Assembly: GCF_003575965.1 (NCBI RefSeq)
Contig: NZ_QWJJ01000005.1
Span: 1-64,000 of the forward strand
Origin: Pseudooceanicola sediminis
Lineage (GTDB): Bacteria; Pseudomonadota; Alphaproteobacteria; Rhodobacterales; Rhodobacteraceae
DNA: 64,000 nucleotides
Direction of reading: 5' to 3'
Of this stretch, positions 8,554-18,100 are shown piece after piece. A program made the translations under genes and the position numbers. How positions within the stretch are numbered: position 1 is the first letter of the stretch; the number at the start of each line of letters is the position of its first letter. A model generated the notes under the pieces. The model made no database searches, was not told where the DNA came from, and worked only from the letters and a program-made list of their open reading frames with translations.

Positions 8554-9315
8554 TCAGGCGGTCGGCTCGGGATCGGGGTCAGTGCTGAAAGTGAAGGCAG
8601 GCAGGGCTGAAAACGCGTCACGCAGGGCCACCCCCCACCCCGAGGATATTTCCTGGAAATAGGGGTCATCTGCCTCGACCCGCCCGATCAGGCCACGGCT
8701 CAGCGTATCGCTGCGATAGATATGGTAATCCAGCGGCAGCGCGACCGACAGGTTGGCCTTGATGGTGCTGTCGAAGGACACGAGCAGCAATTTCATCGCC
8801 TCTTCGAACGACATGTCGGGATCGTAGGCGCGGATCAGGATCGGGCGGCCGTACTTGGTTTCACCGATCTGAAAGAAAGGCGTATCGGTGCTGGCCTCGA
8901 TGAAATTGCCCTCGGGATAGATCAGGAACAGGCGCGGTTCACCGTCCTTGATCTGGCCGCCCAGCAGGATGGTGGCCCCAAAGGCGGCGCTGGCCTTCTG
9001 GCCATTGTCATCGTGGGTCGAGATCACTTCGCGCAGGGTCTGGCCGACCAGCTGCGCGACCTGGAACATGGAGGTCAGGCGTTCGATATCGGGCGCGCGC
9101 TCTTCCGGGCTCTTGCCGCGTTCCTGAAGGATCGAGATCACGGCCTGCGTGGTGGCAAGGTTGCCCGCGGTCATCAAGGTGATGGAGCGGTCGCCCTCCA
9201 CGTCGAAATGGAACATCTTGCGAAAGATCGAGATATTGTCGACGCCGGAATTGGTGCGGGTATCGGACATGAAAAGGATGCCGCGGTTCAGCATCATCCC
9301 TACGCAATATGTCAT
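8554..9315 (-). CDS. Anbu, ancestral beta-type proteasome-like peptidase
   Basis: 253 residues beginning MTYCVGMMLNRGILFMSDTR, followed by TNSGVDNIS, the hallmark of the Anbu branch of Ntn hydrolases related to proteasome beta subunits and HslV. The processed or exposed N-terminal Thr of MTYC is the expected nucleophile. It is the fourth gene of a minus-strand operon with ATP-grasp, alpha-E and transglutaminase-like genes, the known Anbu neighbourhood. The family forms large cytoplasmic assemblies; its substrates are not established. Confidence 0.9.
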   Translation of the reverse strand: MTYCVGMMLNRGILFMSDTRTNSGVDNISIFRKMFHFDVEGDRSITLMTAGNLATTQAVISILQERGKSPEERAPDIERLTSMFQVAQLVGQTLREVISTHDDNGQKASAAFGATILLGGQIKDGEPRLFLIYPEGNFIEASTDTPFFQIGETKYGRPILIRAYDPDMSFEEAMKLLLVSFDSTIKANLSVALPLDYHIYRSDTLSRGLIGRVEADDPYFQEISSGWGVALRDAFSALPAFTFSTDPDPEPTA

Positions 9316-9367
9316 CAGTCAGGCGCTCCGTTTCCGACTCGGGGCCAGGCGCCCGAGCCGGGGAACT

Positions 9368-10171
9368 CTATTGCTGAACTTGCAGGGAAACGCAAAGCTC
9401 TTCTGTCGCGTTGCCCTGACGCAGCCCATGCACCGGAGCGGCCTCGCCATAGTCGCGCCCGAGGGCCACGCGGACATACCGATCATCGGGGCAGACGGCG
9501 TTGGAGACGTCGAAACCGACCCATCCCAGGCCCTCGATCCAGACCTCTGCCCAGGCATGGCTGGCCTCCTGGTCGACGACTTCGTCCATCAGCAGATACC
9601 CAGAGACATAGCGCGCCGGCAGGCCAAGGTGGCGCGCGGCGGCGATCATGATCTGGGCGTGGTCCTGGCAGACGCCCTGCCCTTCGCTGGCCGCGTCTTC
9701 GGCCGGCGTTGTCGACAGGGTCATGCCGGTGCGATAGGTCACGGCATCGGCAATCGCGCCCGACAGCTGGTGCATCCCGTCAAGCTGGCTGGCCTCGGTC
9801 GCCTTTTTCACCTGCTGCGCGATCTTGCGGATGGTCGGGCCGGGCACGGTGGCCGGGGTTTGCTGCAGGAACAGCCACAGCGGCGCCAGACCGGTGCCCA
9901 TCCCGATGACGCCGTTGAGGTTTTCGACCTCGACCTCACCCTGACAGGTGATGCTGACCGCGCTGGACCCCGCGTCCATCTCGATCAGTTCGGTGACATT
10001 GCGGAAATGGTCGTCGTAGGTGACCTGGCTGGTCGCGCCTTCCAGTGTCGTCGACCAGTTCAGAACCTTCTGACCCGCAGCGCTGCGGGGGGTCATGCGC
10101 AGTTGCAACAGCGCGTAATGCACGGGCCGGTCATAGCTGTAGGTGGTTTTGTGGGTGATGTTGAGCCGCAT
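9368..10171 (-). CDS. Transglutaminase-like cysteine peptidase of the Anbu operon
   Basis: 267 residues. The N-terminal domain starts MRLNITHKTTYSYDRPV, typical of the bacterial transglutaminase N-domain. The core has the Cys-His-Asp triad region: GVCQDHAQIMI (Cys), ASHAWAEVW (His) and WVGFDVSN (Asp). It is probably a cytoplasmic protease or amidase, as no signal peptide is seen. It lies 6 bases after the alpha-E gene and 52 bases before the Anbu gene, and may process the product built by the ATP-grasp/alpha-E pair. Confidence 0.88.
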   Translation of the reverse strand: MRLNITHKTTYSYDRPVHYALLQLRMTPRSAAGQKVLNWSTTLEGATSQVTYDDHFRNVTELIEMDAGSSAVSITCQGEVEVENLNGVIGMGTGLAPLWLFLQQTPATVPGPTIRKIAQQVKKATEASQLDGMHQLSGAIADAVTYRTGMTLSTTPAEDAASEGQGVCQDHAQIMIAAARHLGLPARYVSGYLLMDEVVDQEASHAWAEVWIEGLGWVGFDVSNAVCPDDRYVRVALGRDYGEAAPVHGLRQGNATEELCVSLQVQQ

Positions 10172-10177
10172 AGGTTC

Positions 10178-11131
10178 CTACCCGTAAAAACGAAAATCTT
10201 CCTGGATCTGGGCCGCGAGACGGCCCGTATCCGCGATCGCGGATTTCAGGAATTCATGCAGGCCCTCGTCGAAGACCGAGTCGATGTCGCGCCCGGACAG
10301 CCGGGCGTGGATCTGGCTGGCCTGCGTCAGGCAGGGCAGTTCCGGGTCCGCATCGTGGTTCAGATAGCTGAGGTTGCCGACGATCTTGGAGTGACAGAAC
10401 GCCAGCGACCGCGGCATCCGCTTGTCCAGGATCATGAAATCGGCAATGGCCATCGGCGTCACCTCGCCTTCGTTCAACCAGCGAAAGCTGCGGAACGCGG
10501 AAACCGACCGCAGGATGGTTTCCCACTGGGCGTTGTCCATGGACGATCCGACATAGGCGGCCGAGGGCAAGAGGACGTAATACTTGATGTCCAGAATGCG
10601 CGACGTGTTGTCGGCCCGTTCGATATAGGTGCCCAGCCGCGCGAAATCGAAGATGTCGTTGCGCAGCATCGTACCGTGCAATGCACCGCGCACCAGGCTG
10701 GAATGCTGGCGGATCGAGGTCAGCACCTCGGCCAGGTTCTTCATCGAGACCGGGCGTTTCATCTGGTCCTTCAGGGTCATCCAGGCCTCGTTCACGGCCT
10801 CCCAGACTTCGGAGGACAACGCCGTGCGCACCATGCGGGCGTTGGAGCGCGCGGCCTCGATGCACGACATCACCGACGACGGGTTGTCGCGGTCGCGCAG
10901 CAGGTAGTTGATCACTGTGGCCTGGTCGAAATCGTCATCGAACTTGGCCACGTACGCCGGGCGCACACCCGCCGTCGACACGATGGATTCCCATTCGCTG
11001 TCATCCGAATCCTGCGCCCCGGTCAGGGCAATCCTGAACCCGGTTTCCAACAGTCGCGCCGTGTTTTCGCTCCGCTCAAGATAGCGGAACATCCAGAAAA
11101 GCCCACCGGCTGTCCGTCCTAGCATATTCAC
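10178..11131 (-). CDS. Alpha-E domain protein (DUF403)
   Basis: About 317 residues of all-helical alpha-E domain: N-terminal LGRTAGGLFWMFRYLERSEN, later FARLGTYIERADNTSRILDIKYY. The paired Arg/Glu motifs recur in each half. Alpha-E proteins accompany circularly permuted ATP-grasp ligases and are thought to take part in peptide or amide synthesis. The GTG start at 11131 abuts the TAA of the upstream gene; ATG at 11125 is an equally possible start. Confidence 0.88.
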   Translation of the reverse strand: MNMLGRTAGGLFWMFRYLERSENTARLLETGFRIALTGAQDSDDSEWESIVSTAGVRPAYVAKFDDDFDQATVINYLLRDRDNPSSVMSCIEAARSNARMVRTALSSEVWEAVNEAWMTLKDQMKRPVSMKNLAEVLTSIRQHSSLVRGALHGTMLRNDIFDFARLGTYIERADNTSRILDIKYYVLLPSAAYVGSSMDNAQWETILRSVSAFRSFRWLNEGEVTPMAIADFMILDKRMPRSLAFCHSKIVGNLSYLNHDADPELPCLTQASQIHARLSGRDIDSVFDEGLHEFLKSAIADTGRLAAQIQEDFRFYG

Positions 11132-12559
11132 TTAGTCCCCCAGCACCCATGTGTCCTTGGTTCCGCCCCCTTGCGAGGAATTCACGACCAGAGAGCCTTC
11201 TTTCAGCGCAACGCGCGTCAGGCCGCCGGCGGTGATATGCACACGCTTCGGGGATACCAGAACAAAGGGGCGCAGGTCCACGTGCCGCGGCGCGAGTCCT
11301 GCCTTTGTCATGATCGGCACGGTCGACAGGGCGAGTGTCGGTTGTGCGACGTAATTGTCGGGGCGCGCCCGCAGCTTGGCCTCGAACGCCTTCAGCTCCT
11401 TCTTGGATGCGGCCGGACCGACCAGCATCCCGTAGCCGCCCGAGCCGTGCACTTCCTTGACGACAAGGTCGGCCAGGTTGTCGAGCACGTACTTCAGGCT
11501 TTCCTCCTCAGAACAGCGCCACGTCGGCACGTTCTGCAGGATCGCCTTTTCGCCGGTATAGAATTCGACGATATCGGGCATGTAGGAATACAGCGCCTTG
11601 TCGTCGGCAATGCCGGTGCCCGGCGCGTTGGCAATGGTGATATTGCCGGCGCGGTAGGCATCCATGATCCCCGGCACGCCCAGCAGACTGTCGGGATTGA
11701 ACGTCAGCGGATCGAGGTATTCGTCGTCGACCCTGCGATAGATCACGTCCAGCGCCTTGTAGCCGCGTGTCGTGCGCATCTGCACACGACCATCGACCAC
11801 GCGCAGATCGCTGGCCTCGACCAGTTCGGCCCCCATGTGATCGGCCAGGAAGCTGTGTTCGAAATAGGCCGAATTGTGGATACCCGGCGTCAGCACCGCC
11901 ACCGCGGGCTTGGTGCCATCGAAGTTCGGGGGTGCGCATTCGCCCAGCGACCGGCGCAGTTCGGCCGGATAGGATGACACCGGGCGCACCTTCATCTTGG
12001 TGAACAGCTCGGGGAACATCTGCAACATCGTCTCGCGGTTCTCCAGCATGTAGGAGACGCCGGAGGGCGTGCGCGCGTTGTCTTCCAGCACGTAGAATTC
12101 GTTTTCGCCCGTGCGCACCAGATCGGTGCCGACGATATGGGTATAGACGCCACCCGGTGGCGTCATCCCGATCATCTGCGGCAGAAAGGCGGCGTTGCGG
12201 CTGATGATATGCTCGGGCAGGCGGCCCGCTTTCAGGATCTCCTGCTTATTGTAGATATCGGCCAGGAACGCGTTCAGCGCCCGCACCCTCTGATCGATGC
12301 CCTTTTCCAGCACCCGCCATTCACTGGCCGAAATGATGCGCGGCACGATGTCGAACGGGATCAGCCGTTCGTCGGCATCCTTTTGTCCGTAAACGTTGAA
12401 GGTGATCCCGATCCGGCGAAAGAATGTCTCGGCTTCGGCGGATTTCTTAAGCAGGGACTTGGGGTCTTCGTTGGAAAACCATCGTGCGTAATCTGCATAG
12501 GGCACGCGCGGATCGCCGCCCTGCAATGCCATTTCGTCAAAAAATCGTCTTTCGGTCAT
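11132..12559 (-). CDS. Circularly permuted ATP-grasp ligase
   Basis: 475 residues of the circularly permuted ATP-grasp family (formerly DUF404/DUF407). Visible blocks are YVLEDNARTPSGVSYMLENR, IIYRRVDDEYLDP-type motifs, VVKEVHGSGGYGMLVGP (ATP-binding Lys/Gly-rich loop) and RPFVLVSPKRVHITAGGLTR. It is predicted to form amide bonds between carboxylates and amines using ATP. It is the first gene of the Anbu operon, followed directly by the alpha-E gene. The acceptor substrate is unknown. Confidence 0.9.
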   Translation of the reverse strand: MTERRFFDEMALQGGDPRVPYADYARWFSNEDPKSLLKKSAEAETFFRRIGITFNVYGQKDADERLIPFDIVPRIISASEWRVLEKGIDQRVRALNAFLADIYNKQEILKAGRLPEHIISRNAAFLPQMIGMTPPGGVYTHIVGTDLVRTGENEFYVLEDNARTPSGVSYMLENRETMLQMFPELFTKMKVRPVSSYPAELRRSLGECAPPNFDGTKPAVAVLTPGIHNSAYFEHSFLADHMGAELVEASDLRVVDGRVQMRTTRGYKALDVIYRRVDDEYLDPLTFNPDSLLGVPGIMDAYRAGNITIANAPGTGIADDKALYSYMPDIVEFYTGEKAILQNVPTWRCSEEESLKYVLDNLADLVVKEVHGSGGYGMLVGPAASKKELKAFEAKLRARPDNYVAQPTLALSTVPIMTKAGLAPRHVDLRPFVLVSPKRVHITAGGLTRVALKEGSLVVNSSQGGGTKDTWVLGD

Positions 12560-13348
12560 GCTACCCCCGGACCTTTTATCTTACCTTCGGCACCCCGGAT
12601 CTGCGCCCGGACTTGGTTCGTTGCAGAGGCTCTGATCGTTGCAGAGACCCAGATGGTTACAGAGGCCGCACCGGGATGCGAGTGCACCACCCGGAGATCG
12701 GACGCTTCGCAGCGCGAATGGCGATCATCTGCACAAATTTATCGCTTTGACTGTGCCCTTCCCCGTTCCGGTCCCGTGTCGTGGTTGGTCATGGATCTAT
12801 TGCCCCCGTTGTCTTCGGCAAGTGGGTCGCAACCTCTGCGGTATCCCGGCCGACCTGAACGCCCAAGTCGATTTGGCGGTTTTTGCGACAAACCGTCAAG
12901 GGGTTAGCCCAGTCTAGCCGCGAGCAGGTGCAAAAGCATCTTTTTTCGCCGGGCGATAGCATCCGGCTGCGAATGGTCCGGCAAGGATCGTCAGCCGCCC
13001 CGCAACACCGACGCTGCTTGGGGACAGGACCGGCAGTCGTGCGGCGCACAGGGCGTACAGGGCGCACAGCCGCCGGCGGCAGATGCAAGGGGGGGCTGGA
13101 TCCCCCGGGGTGACCCGGATACGCGGTTCAGGCACGCGATCAGGCCGGTCAGCACGCCTGCCAGCATACCTGTGGGTGCGCTTTGCCGCCGAAACGAAAA
13201 ACGCGGGCCGAAACGCTGGTCAACACGGTGGCCGCGCTCTACGTTGCCCTCCTGAGCCCTTTCCCGCCCCGGCAGGCACGCGCGCAACCCGGCCCGCATG
13301 CCGACGACGCCGGTGGTCGACCCCAGACCCCAGAGGTTTCGCGCTTAA
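12560..13348. other. Divergent intergenic region between the Anbu operon and tamAB
   Basis: About 790 bases with no convincing gene. It must carry the promoters of the minus-strand ATP-grasp operon and the plus-strand tamAB genes. At 12620-12673 there are three imperfect 18-base direct repeats beginning GTTGCAGAG, GTTGCAGAG and GTTACAGAG. A TATCGCTTTGACTG stretch near 12740 is the only AT-richer island. Confidence 0.5.
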
Positions 13349-15157
13349 ATGACGACGCGTTCTTCCGCCGCCAGAACCGCCACGACAACCGCAGCCGCGC
13401 TTGCCCTTGCCATGTCCTCCGTCACGCCGGTCGGTGCGGCCGACGTGGTGCTGAACGCGGGACAGGACAAGGATCTGACGTCATCGCTGCGCGGGGCCTC
13501 CCTGTCCGTTACGGCAATCGACACCGACGACGTGACCGACCCGCAGGAACTGATCGCCGCGGCCCAGGCCGACTACAGACGCCTGGTCGCGGCCCTGTAC
13601 GACAAGGGGTATTTCGGCGGCACCGTGTCGATCAAGGTGGACGGACGCGAGGCCAGCAGCGTGTCGATCCTGAACCCCAGGACCGCCGTGAACCAGATCG
13701 TCATCGATGTTGTGCCGGGCGAAAAGTTCACCTTTTCCGAGGCGACCGTCGCCCCTCTGCCGCCCAATGCGGAACCGACCGAAGGCTTTGCCGTGGGCGA
13801 AACCGCCGGCACCGGCCTGATGCGCCGCGCCGCCAAGAACGGCGTCGACGCCTGGCGCGACGAAGGCCACGCCAAGGCCCGCGTCGACAGCCAGCAGATC
13901 ACCGCGGATCACCGGACCGATACCGTCGCGGCCCGTTTTGGCCTGACACCCGGGCCGCGCCTGACTTTTGGCAAGGTGCGCCTCAGCACCCGCAGTTACG
14001 ACAGTACCGTGCGCCCGGAACGCATCCTGGCCATCGCCGGCCTGCCCGAGGGCGAGGTCTATGACCCCGACGAAGTGGCCCGCGCCGAAACCCGCCTGCG
14101 CCGCGCCGGGGCCTTTTCCGCAGCGGTGGTGACCGAGGATGACGCCATCACGCCGGTCAATCAACTGGGCACCAGTGTCGACGTGACCGATGCCAAGCCG
14201 CGCCGCCTCGGCTTTGGCGCCGAGATTTCGAATACCGACGGGCTGACCCTCAGTTCCTACTGGATGCACCGCAACCTGCTGGGCGGCGCCGAAAGGTTCC
14301 GCGTCGATGGCGAGGTTGCGGGGATCGGCGGCGGCACCGGCGGGATCGACTATTCGCTGGGGGTGTCGCTGACCCGCCCGGCCTTCCGTCACCCCGACAT
14401 GGACCTGACCTACAGCGCGAATATCTCGCGCGTCGATGAACCCAGCTATACCTCGTCGTCGGCCACTGCCAACGTCGGGGTCGATCGTTATATCAACGAA
14501 AAACTGACGGCCAACCTGGGGATCGGGGCGCGGGTGTCACGTACCGACGATGACCTGGGCGAACGTGATTTCTATCACCTGACCCTCGACAGCGGGCTGA
14601 CCTGGGAAAACCGCGACGACAAGACGGACCCGACCAAGGGCATCTATGCCGAGGTCGGCATCATGCCGTTTCTGGGGGTCAGCGGATCGGCCTCGGGCGT
14701 GATGTCGACGGCCGACATCCGCGGCTATCAGCGGCTGGGCAGCGACAAGTTCGTGCTGGCCGCGCGCGTCCAGCTTGGCTCGGTCGTCGGGCCGTCGCTC
14801 CAGGAAACGCCATCTGACTGGCTGTTCTATTCCGGCGGCGGCGGATCGGTGCGTGGGCAGGCCTATCAGTCGCTGGGCGTGACCACCAACGGCAACACCA
14901 CCGGCGGGCGCAGCTATGCCGCGATCAGCACCGAATTGCGCGCCCGCGTCGTCGGCAACTGGGGTGCGGCGGCGTTTGTCGATTATGGCTATGTCGCCGC
15001 CAGCGAGACGTTCGAGGGCGGAGAGTGGCAGGGCGGCGCGGGCGTCGGCGCGCGCTACTTCACCTCGCTCGGCCCCGTGCGCCTGGATGTTGCCGTGCCG
15101 GTCACGGGCGACGCCAACTCAGTTTCCGTTTATGTCGGTATCGGGCAGTCCTTCTGA
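13349..15157 (+). CDS. tamA: TamA, outer-membrane BamA/Omp85-family assembly protein
   Basis: 602 residues: a signal peptide (to about residue 30), POTRA-like repeats (about 35-280, for example ILAIAGLPEGEVYDPDEVARAETRL split across the third repeat), then a D15-type beta-barrel (from about 290) with GGGGSVRGQAYQSLG, the conserved Omp85 RGY-like loop, and a terminal Phe (GIGQSF) typical of outer-membrane barrels. With TamB it forms an envelope-spanning complex for outer-membrane protein or lipid transport. It overlaps tamB (TGATG). Confidence 0.88.
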   Translation: MTTRSSAARTATTTAAALALAMSSVTPVGAADVVLNAGQDKDLTSSLRGASLSVTAIDTDDVTDPQELIAAAQADYRRLVAALYDKGYFGGTVSIKVDGREASSVSILNPRTAVNQIVIDVVPGEKFTFSEATVAPLPPNAEPTEGFAVGETAGTGLMRRAAKNGVDAWRDEGHAKARVDSQQITADHRTDTVAARFGLTPGPRLTFGKVRLSTRSYDSTVRPERILAIAGLPEGEVYDPDEVARAETRLRRAGAFSAAVVTEDDAITPVNQLGTSVDVTDAKPRRLGFGAEISNTDGLTLSSYWMHRNLLGGAERFRVDGEVAGIGGGTGGIDYSLGVSLTRPAFRHPDMDLTYSANISRVDEPSYTSSSATANVGVDRYINEKLTANLGIGARVSRTDDDLGERDFYHLTLDSGLTWENRDDKTDPTKGIYAEVGIMPFLGVSGSASGVMSTADIRGYQRLGSDKFVLAARVQLGSVVGPSLQETPSDWLFYSGGGGSVRGQAYQSLGVTTNGNTTGGRSYAAISTELRARVVGNWGAAAFVDYGYVAASETFEGGEWQGGAGVGARYFTSLGPVRLDVAVPVTGDANSVSVYVGIGQSF

Positions 15158-18100
15158 TGATCAATATCCGCCAACGCCTCGTTTCCCTGCTCCGCACCGC
15201 CCTGCTTGCCTGCATGGCGCTGGTCTGCCTGTCGGTCGGCCCCGCCGCGCTGGCGCAGGACGCCGACGACGACGGACAGGGCTTTCTGACCCGCAAGATC
15301 CAGGATCTGCTGTCGGGCGCAGGCCGCCAGGTCAGCATCTCGGGCTTTACCGGCGCGCTGTCCTCAAGTGCGCGGATGGCAAGCCTCAGCATCGCCGATG
15401 ACGAAGGCGTCTGGCTGGAACTCAGCAATGCCGAACTGGACTGGAGCCGCACCGCCCTGCTGCGGGGCCGCCTTCAGGTGCAAAAGCTGTCGGCGGAATC
15501 GATCACGCTCTATCGGCTGCCGAAATCCGATCCGAAATCCCCCTCCGCCGAGGCCCCGGGGTTCTCCATCCCCGACCTGCCGGTCGCCGTGAACATCGAC
15601 GAAATCAAGATCGACCGCTTCGACATGCGCGAGCCGGTGATCGGCCAGGCCGCCGTGATCAGCCTGACAGGCCGCGCCGCGCTGGCCGACGGCGGGCTGG
15701 ATGCCGCGCTGGACATCCTGCGCCAGGATCAGCAGGGCGAGGTCAAGCTGAACGTGAACTACGACCCCGACAGCCAACGCCTCGGGGTCGACATCGGCGT
15801 GAACGAACCTGAAAACGGCATCGTTGCCAACCTGATGAACCTGCCCGGGCTGCCCTCGGTCGACATGACCATCGCCGGCACCGGCCCGCTGGACCAGTAC
15901 AAGGCCGACATGCAGCTGGCGACCGATGGCGAACCGCGCCTGACCGGCACCGTCAGCCTCAGCGGCCGCGACGACGGTGGCCGCGAATTCGCGCTCCAGG
16001 TCGGCGGCGACCTGACCGCGCTTGCCGCACCGGATTACCGCGAATTCCTCGGCACCGACATTGGCCTTGTCGCGACCGGAACCCGCGCCGCCAATGGCGC
16101 CATCGACCTGCAACTGCTGCGGCTGAATTCGGCTGCGCTGAACATCGAGGGCAAGCTGGCGCTGGATGAAAACGCCAAACCCTCCAGTTTCGACCTGCGT
16201 GGCACCCTCGCCTCTCCCGCCGGGAAAGAGCGTGTCGACCTGCCCTTTGCGCCCGGTGTTTCGCTGGCCTCCGCGGTGATGGATTTCACCTATGATCACG
16301 CCAGCTCCAACGACATGTCCGGCCAGATCGAAGCCCTCTCTCCCACCTCCTCCGGCTTTGCCGCCGACAAGGTCGTACTCAGCCTCAGCGGCCCGCTGAA
16401 CAAGACCGGCACCAGCCGCGCGATCATCGGCTTTGACGCGACAGGACTGTCCGCCGACGATCCCGGTGTCGCGCAGGCCCTGGGTGACCAGCTCAGCGGC
16501 AGCGCCGCCGTCGTCTTTGGCAGCGGCCCCGTGCGGGTCGAGGATCTGACGCTGGACGGCAAGGCGCTGACGCTCGCCGGCTCGCTGAACTTCACGCCGA
16601 ACGAGGATCAGGCCCAGTTCGACCTGGCTGCCAATGCCCGGGTCAAGGATCTGGCGGCCTTCTCCTCGCTCTCCGGGCTGTCGCTGGCCGGTCAGGCCGA
16701 TCTCGACATGAACCTCCAGGTGCAACTGCCCGCAGGTACGGCGAAACTGACCGCCACCGGCACCGGCACCGACATCGCCACGGGCATCGACCAGGCCGAC
16801 GCCCTGCTGGCGACACCGCTGCAACTGGCGCTGGATGTGGAACGCGGCGCACAGGGCATCGTGGTGAACCAGCTCGACCTCGGGACCGAGGCCCTGCGCC
16901 TGACCGGCCAGGGCCGCATCGGCAGCGAAGACGGCGCGATCACCTATGACCTGCACCTCAGCGACGCCGGCCTGCTGACCGGCACCACCGCCGGACCTGT
17001 CGATGTGGGCGGCGCCATCGCGCGCGCGCCCGATGGGCTGCGCGTGACCGCCAAGGGCGGCGGCACCGACCTCGCGCTCGGCATTGCGCCCGTCGATCAG
17101 CTGCTGACAGGCGGACTGTCTCTCGATCTGTCGCTGCTGCTGCCTGCCGAGGATGCGCCGATGCAACTCGAACGCGCCCTGATCCGCAGCGATGCGCTGC
17201 GGCTCGACGCCTCCGGGCCGATCGACCCCGCCGCCATGGCGCTGGATTTCCAGGCGCGGCTCGAAAACTCTGCCGTCTTCACCGGCGGTCAGGCCGGCCC
17301 CCTGACCCTGGCCGGCCAGGTCCGTACCGAGGATTCCGGCGCGATCCGCGCCCGCCTGTCCGGTGGTGGTGACGCCCTTGGCACCGGTATCGCCCCCGTC
17401 GACGCCCTGCTCGACGGTCGCACGGACATCAACGCCGACGTGCTGATCGACGGCGATCTGATCACCCTCAACCGCGCCGAGGTCACCTCTCCCGTCCTGA
17501 CCACCACGGCCACCGGCACCATGCAGGGCGATGCCCTCGACCTTGCGCTCGACGCCCGCCTGGCCAATTCGGCCGCCCCGCTCGGCGGAAACGCCGGCCC
17601 GATCAGCCTGACCGCACAGATCACCGGCCGCGATGGCACCTACCAGGTCGCGGCAAATGGCAACGGCCAATCCATCGGAATCGGCAACAGCCAGATCGAC
17701 GCCCTGTTTCGCGGTGACAGCAGCCTCGTCGCGCGCGTCGCGATGGCGGCGGACGGCACCCTTACCATCGACGAGGCCCGCTTTGCCTCCACCGCCCTCA
17801 GCGCCCAGGCCAGCGGCAGCGTTGCCAATGGTGCCCCCGACCTGCGCTTTACCGCCCGGCTCGACAATATCGCCCGCCTGGTCGACGGCCTGAACGGCCC
17901 GCTCTCCCTCGACGGCACGGTCGCACCCGGCGCCAATGGTGCCAGCACCCTGAACGTCACCGCCGACGGCCCCGCCGGGGCCAATGCGCGGATCACGGGC
18001 GATGTGCTGATGCCGAACGGCGCGGTCGACCTGAGCATCCGCGGCACCGCACCGCTGGCCCTGGCCAACAGCTTCATCGCGCCGCGTTCGGTGGCAGGCC

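Noticed and set aside
12620..12673. Three 18-base GTTGCAGAG-type repeats as a binding array
   Set aside because: Conservation is limited to 9 bases and the location is not near a recognisable promoter; noted in the spacer description only.
13183..13348. Signal-peptide-like segment upstream of tamA in another frame (MPPKRKTRAETLVNTV...)
   Set aside because: It is not in frame with tamA and the continuation is antisense-like; tamA has its own signal peptide and AGAGG ribosome site at 13349.
15364..17670. Very long open frame on the minus strand opposite tamB
   Set aside because: High GC coding DNA gives long antisense frames; this one lacks domain signatures, a ribosome site and normal composition, while the plus strand encodes a clear TamB.
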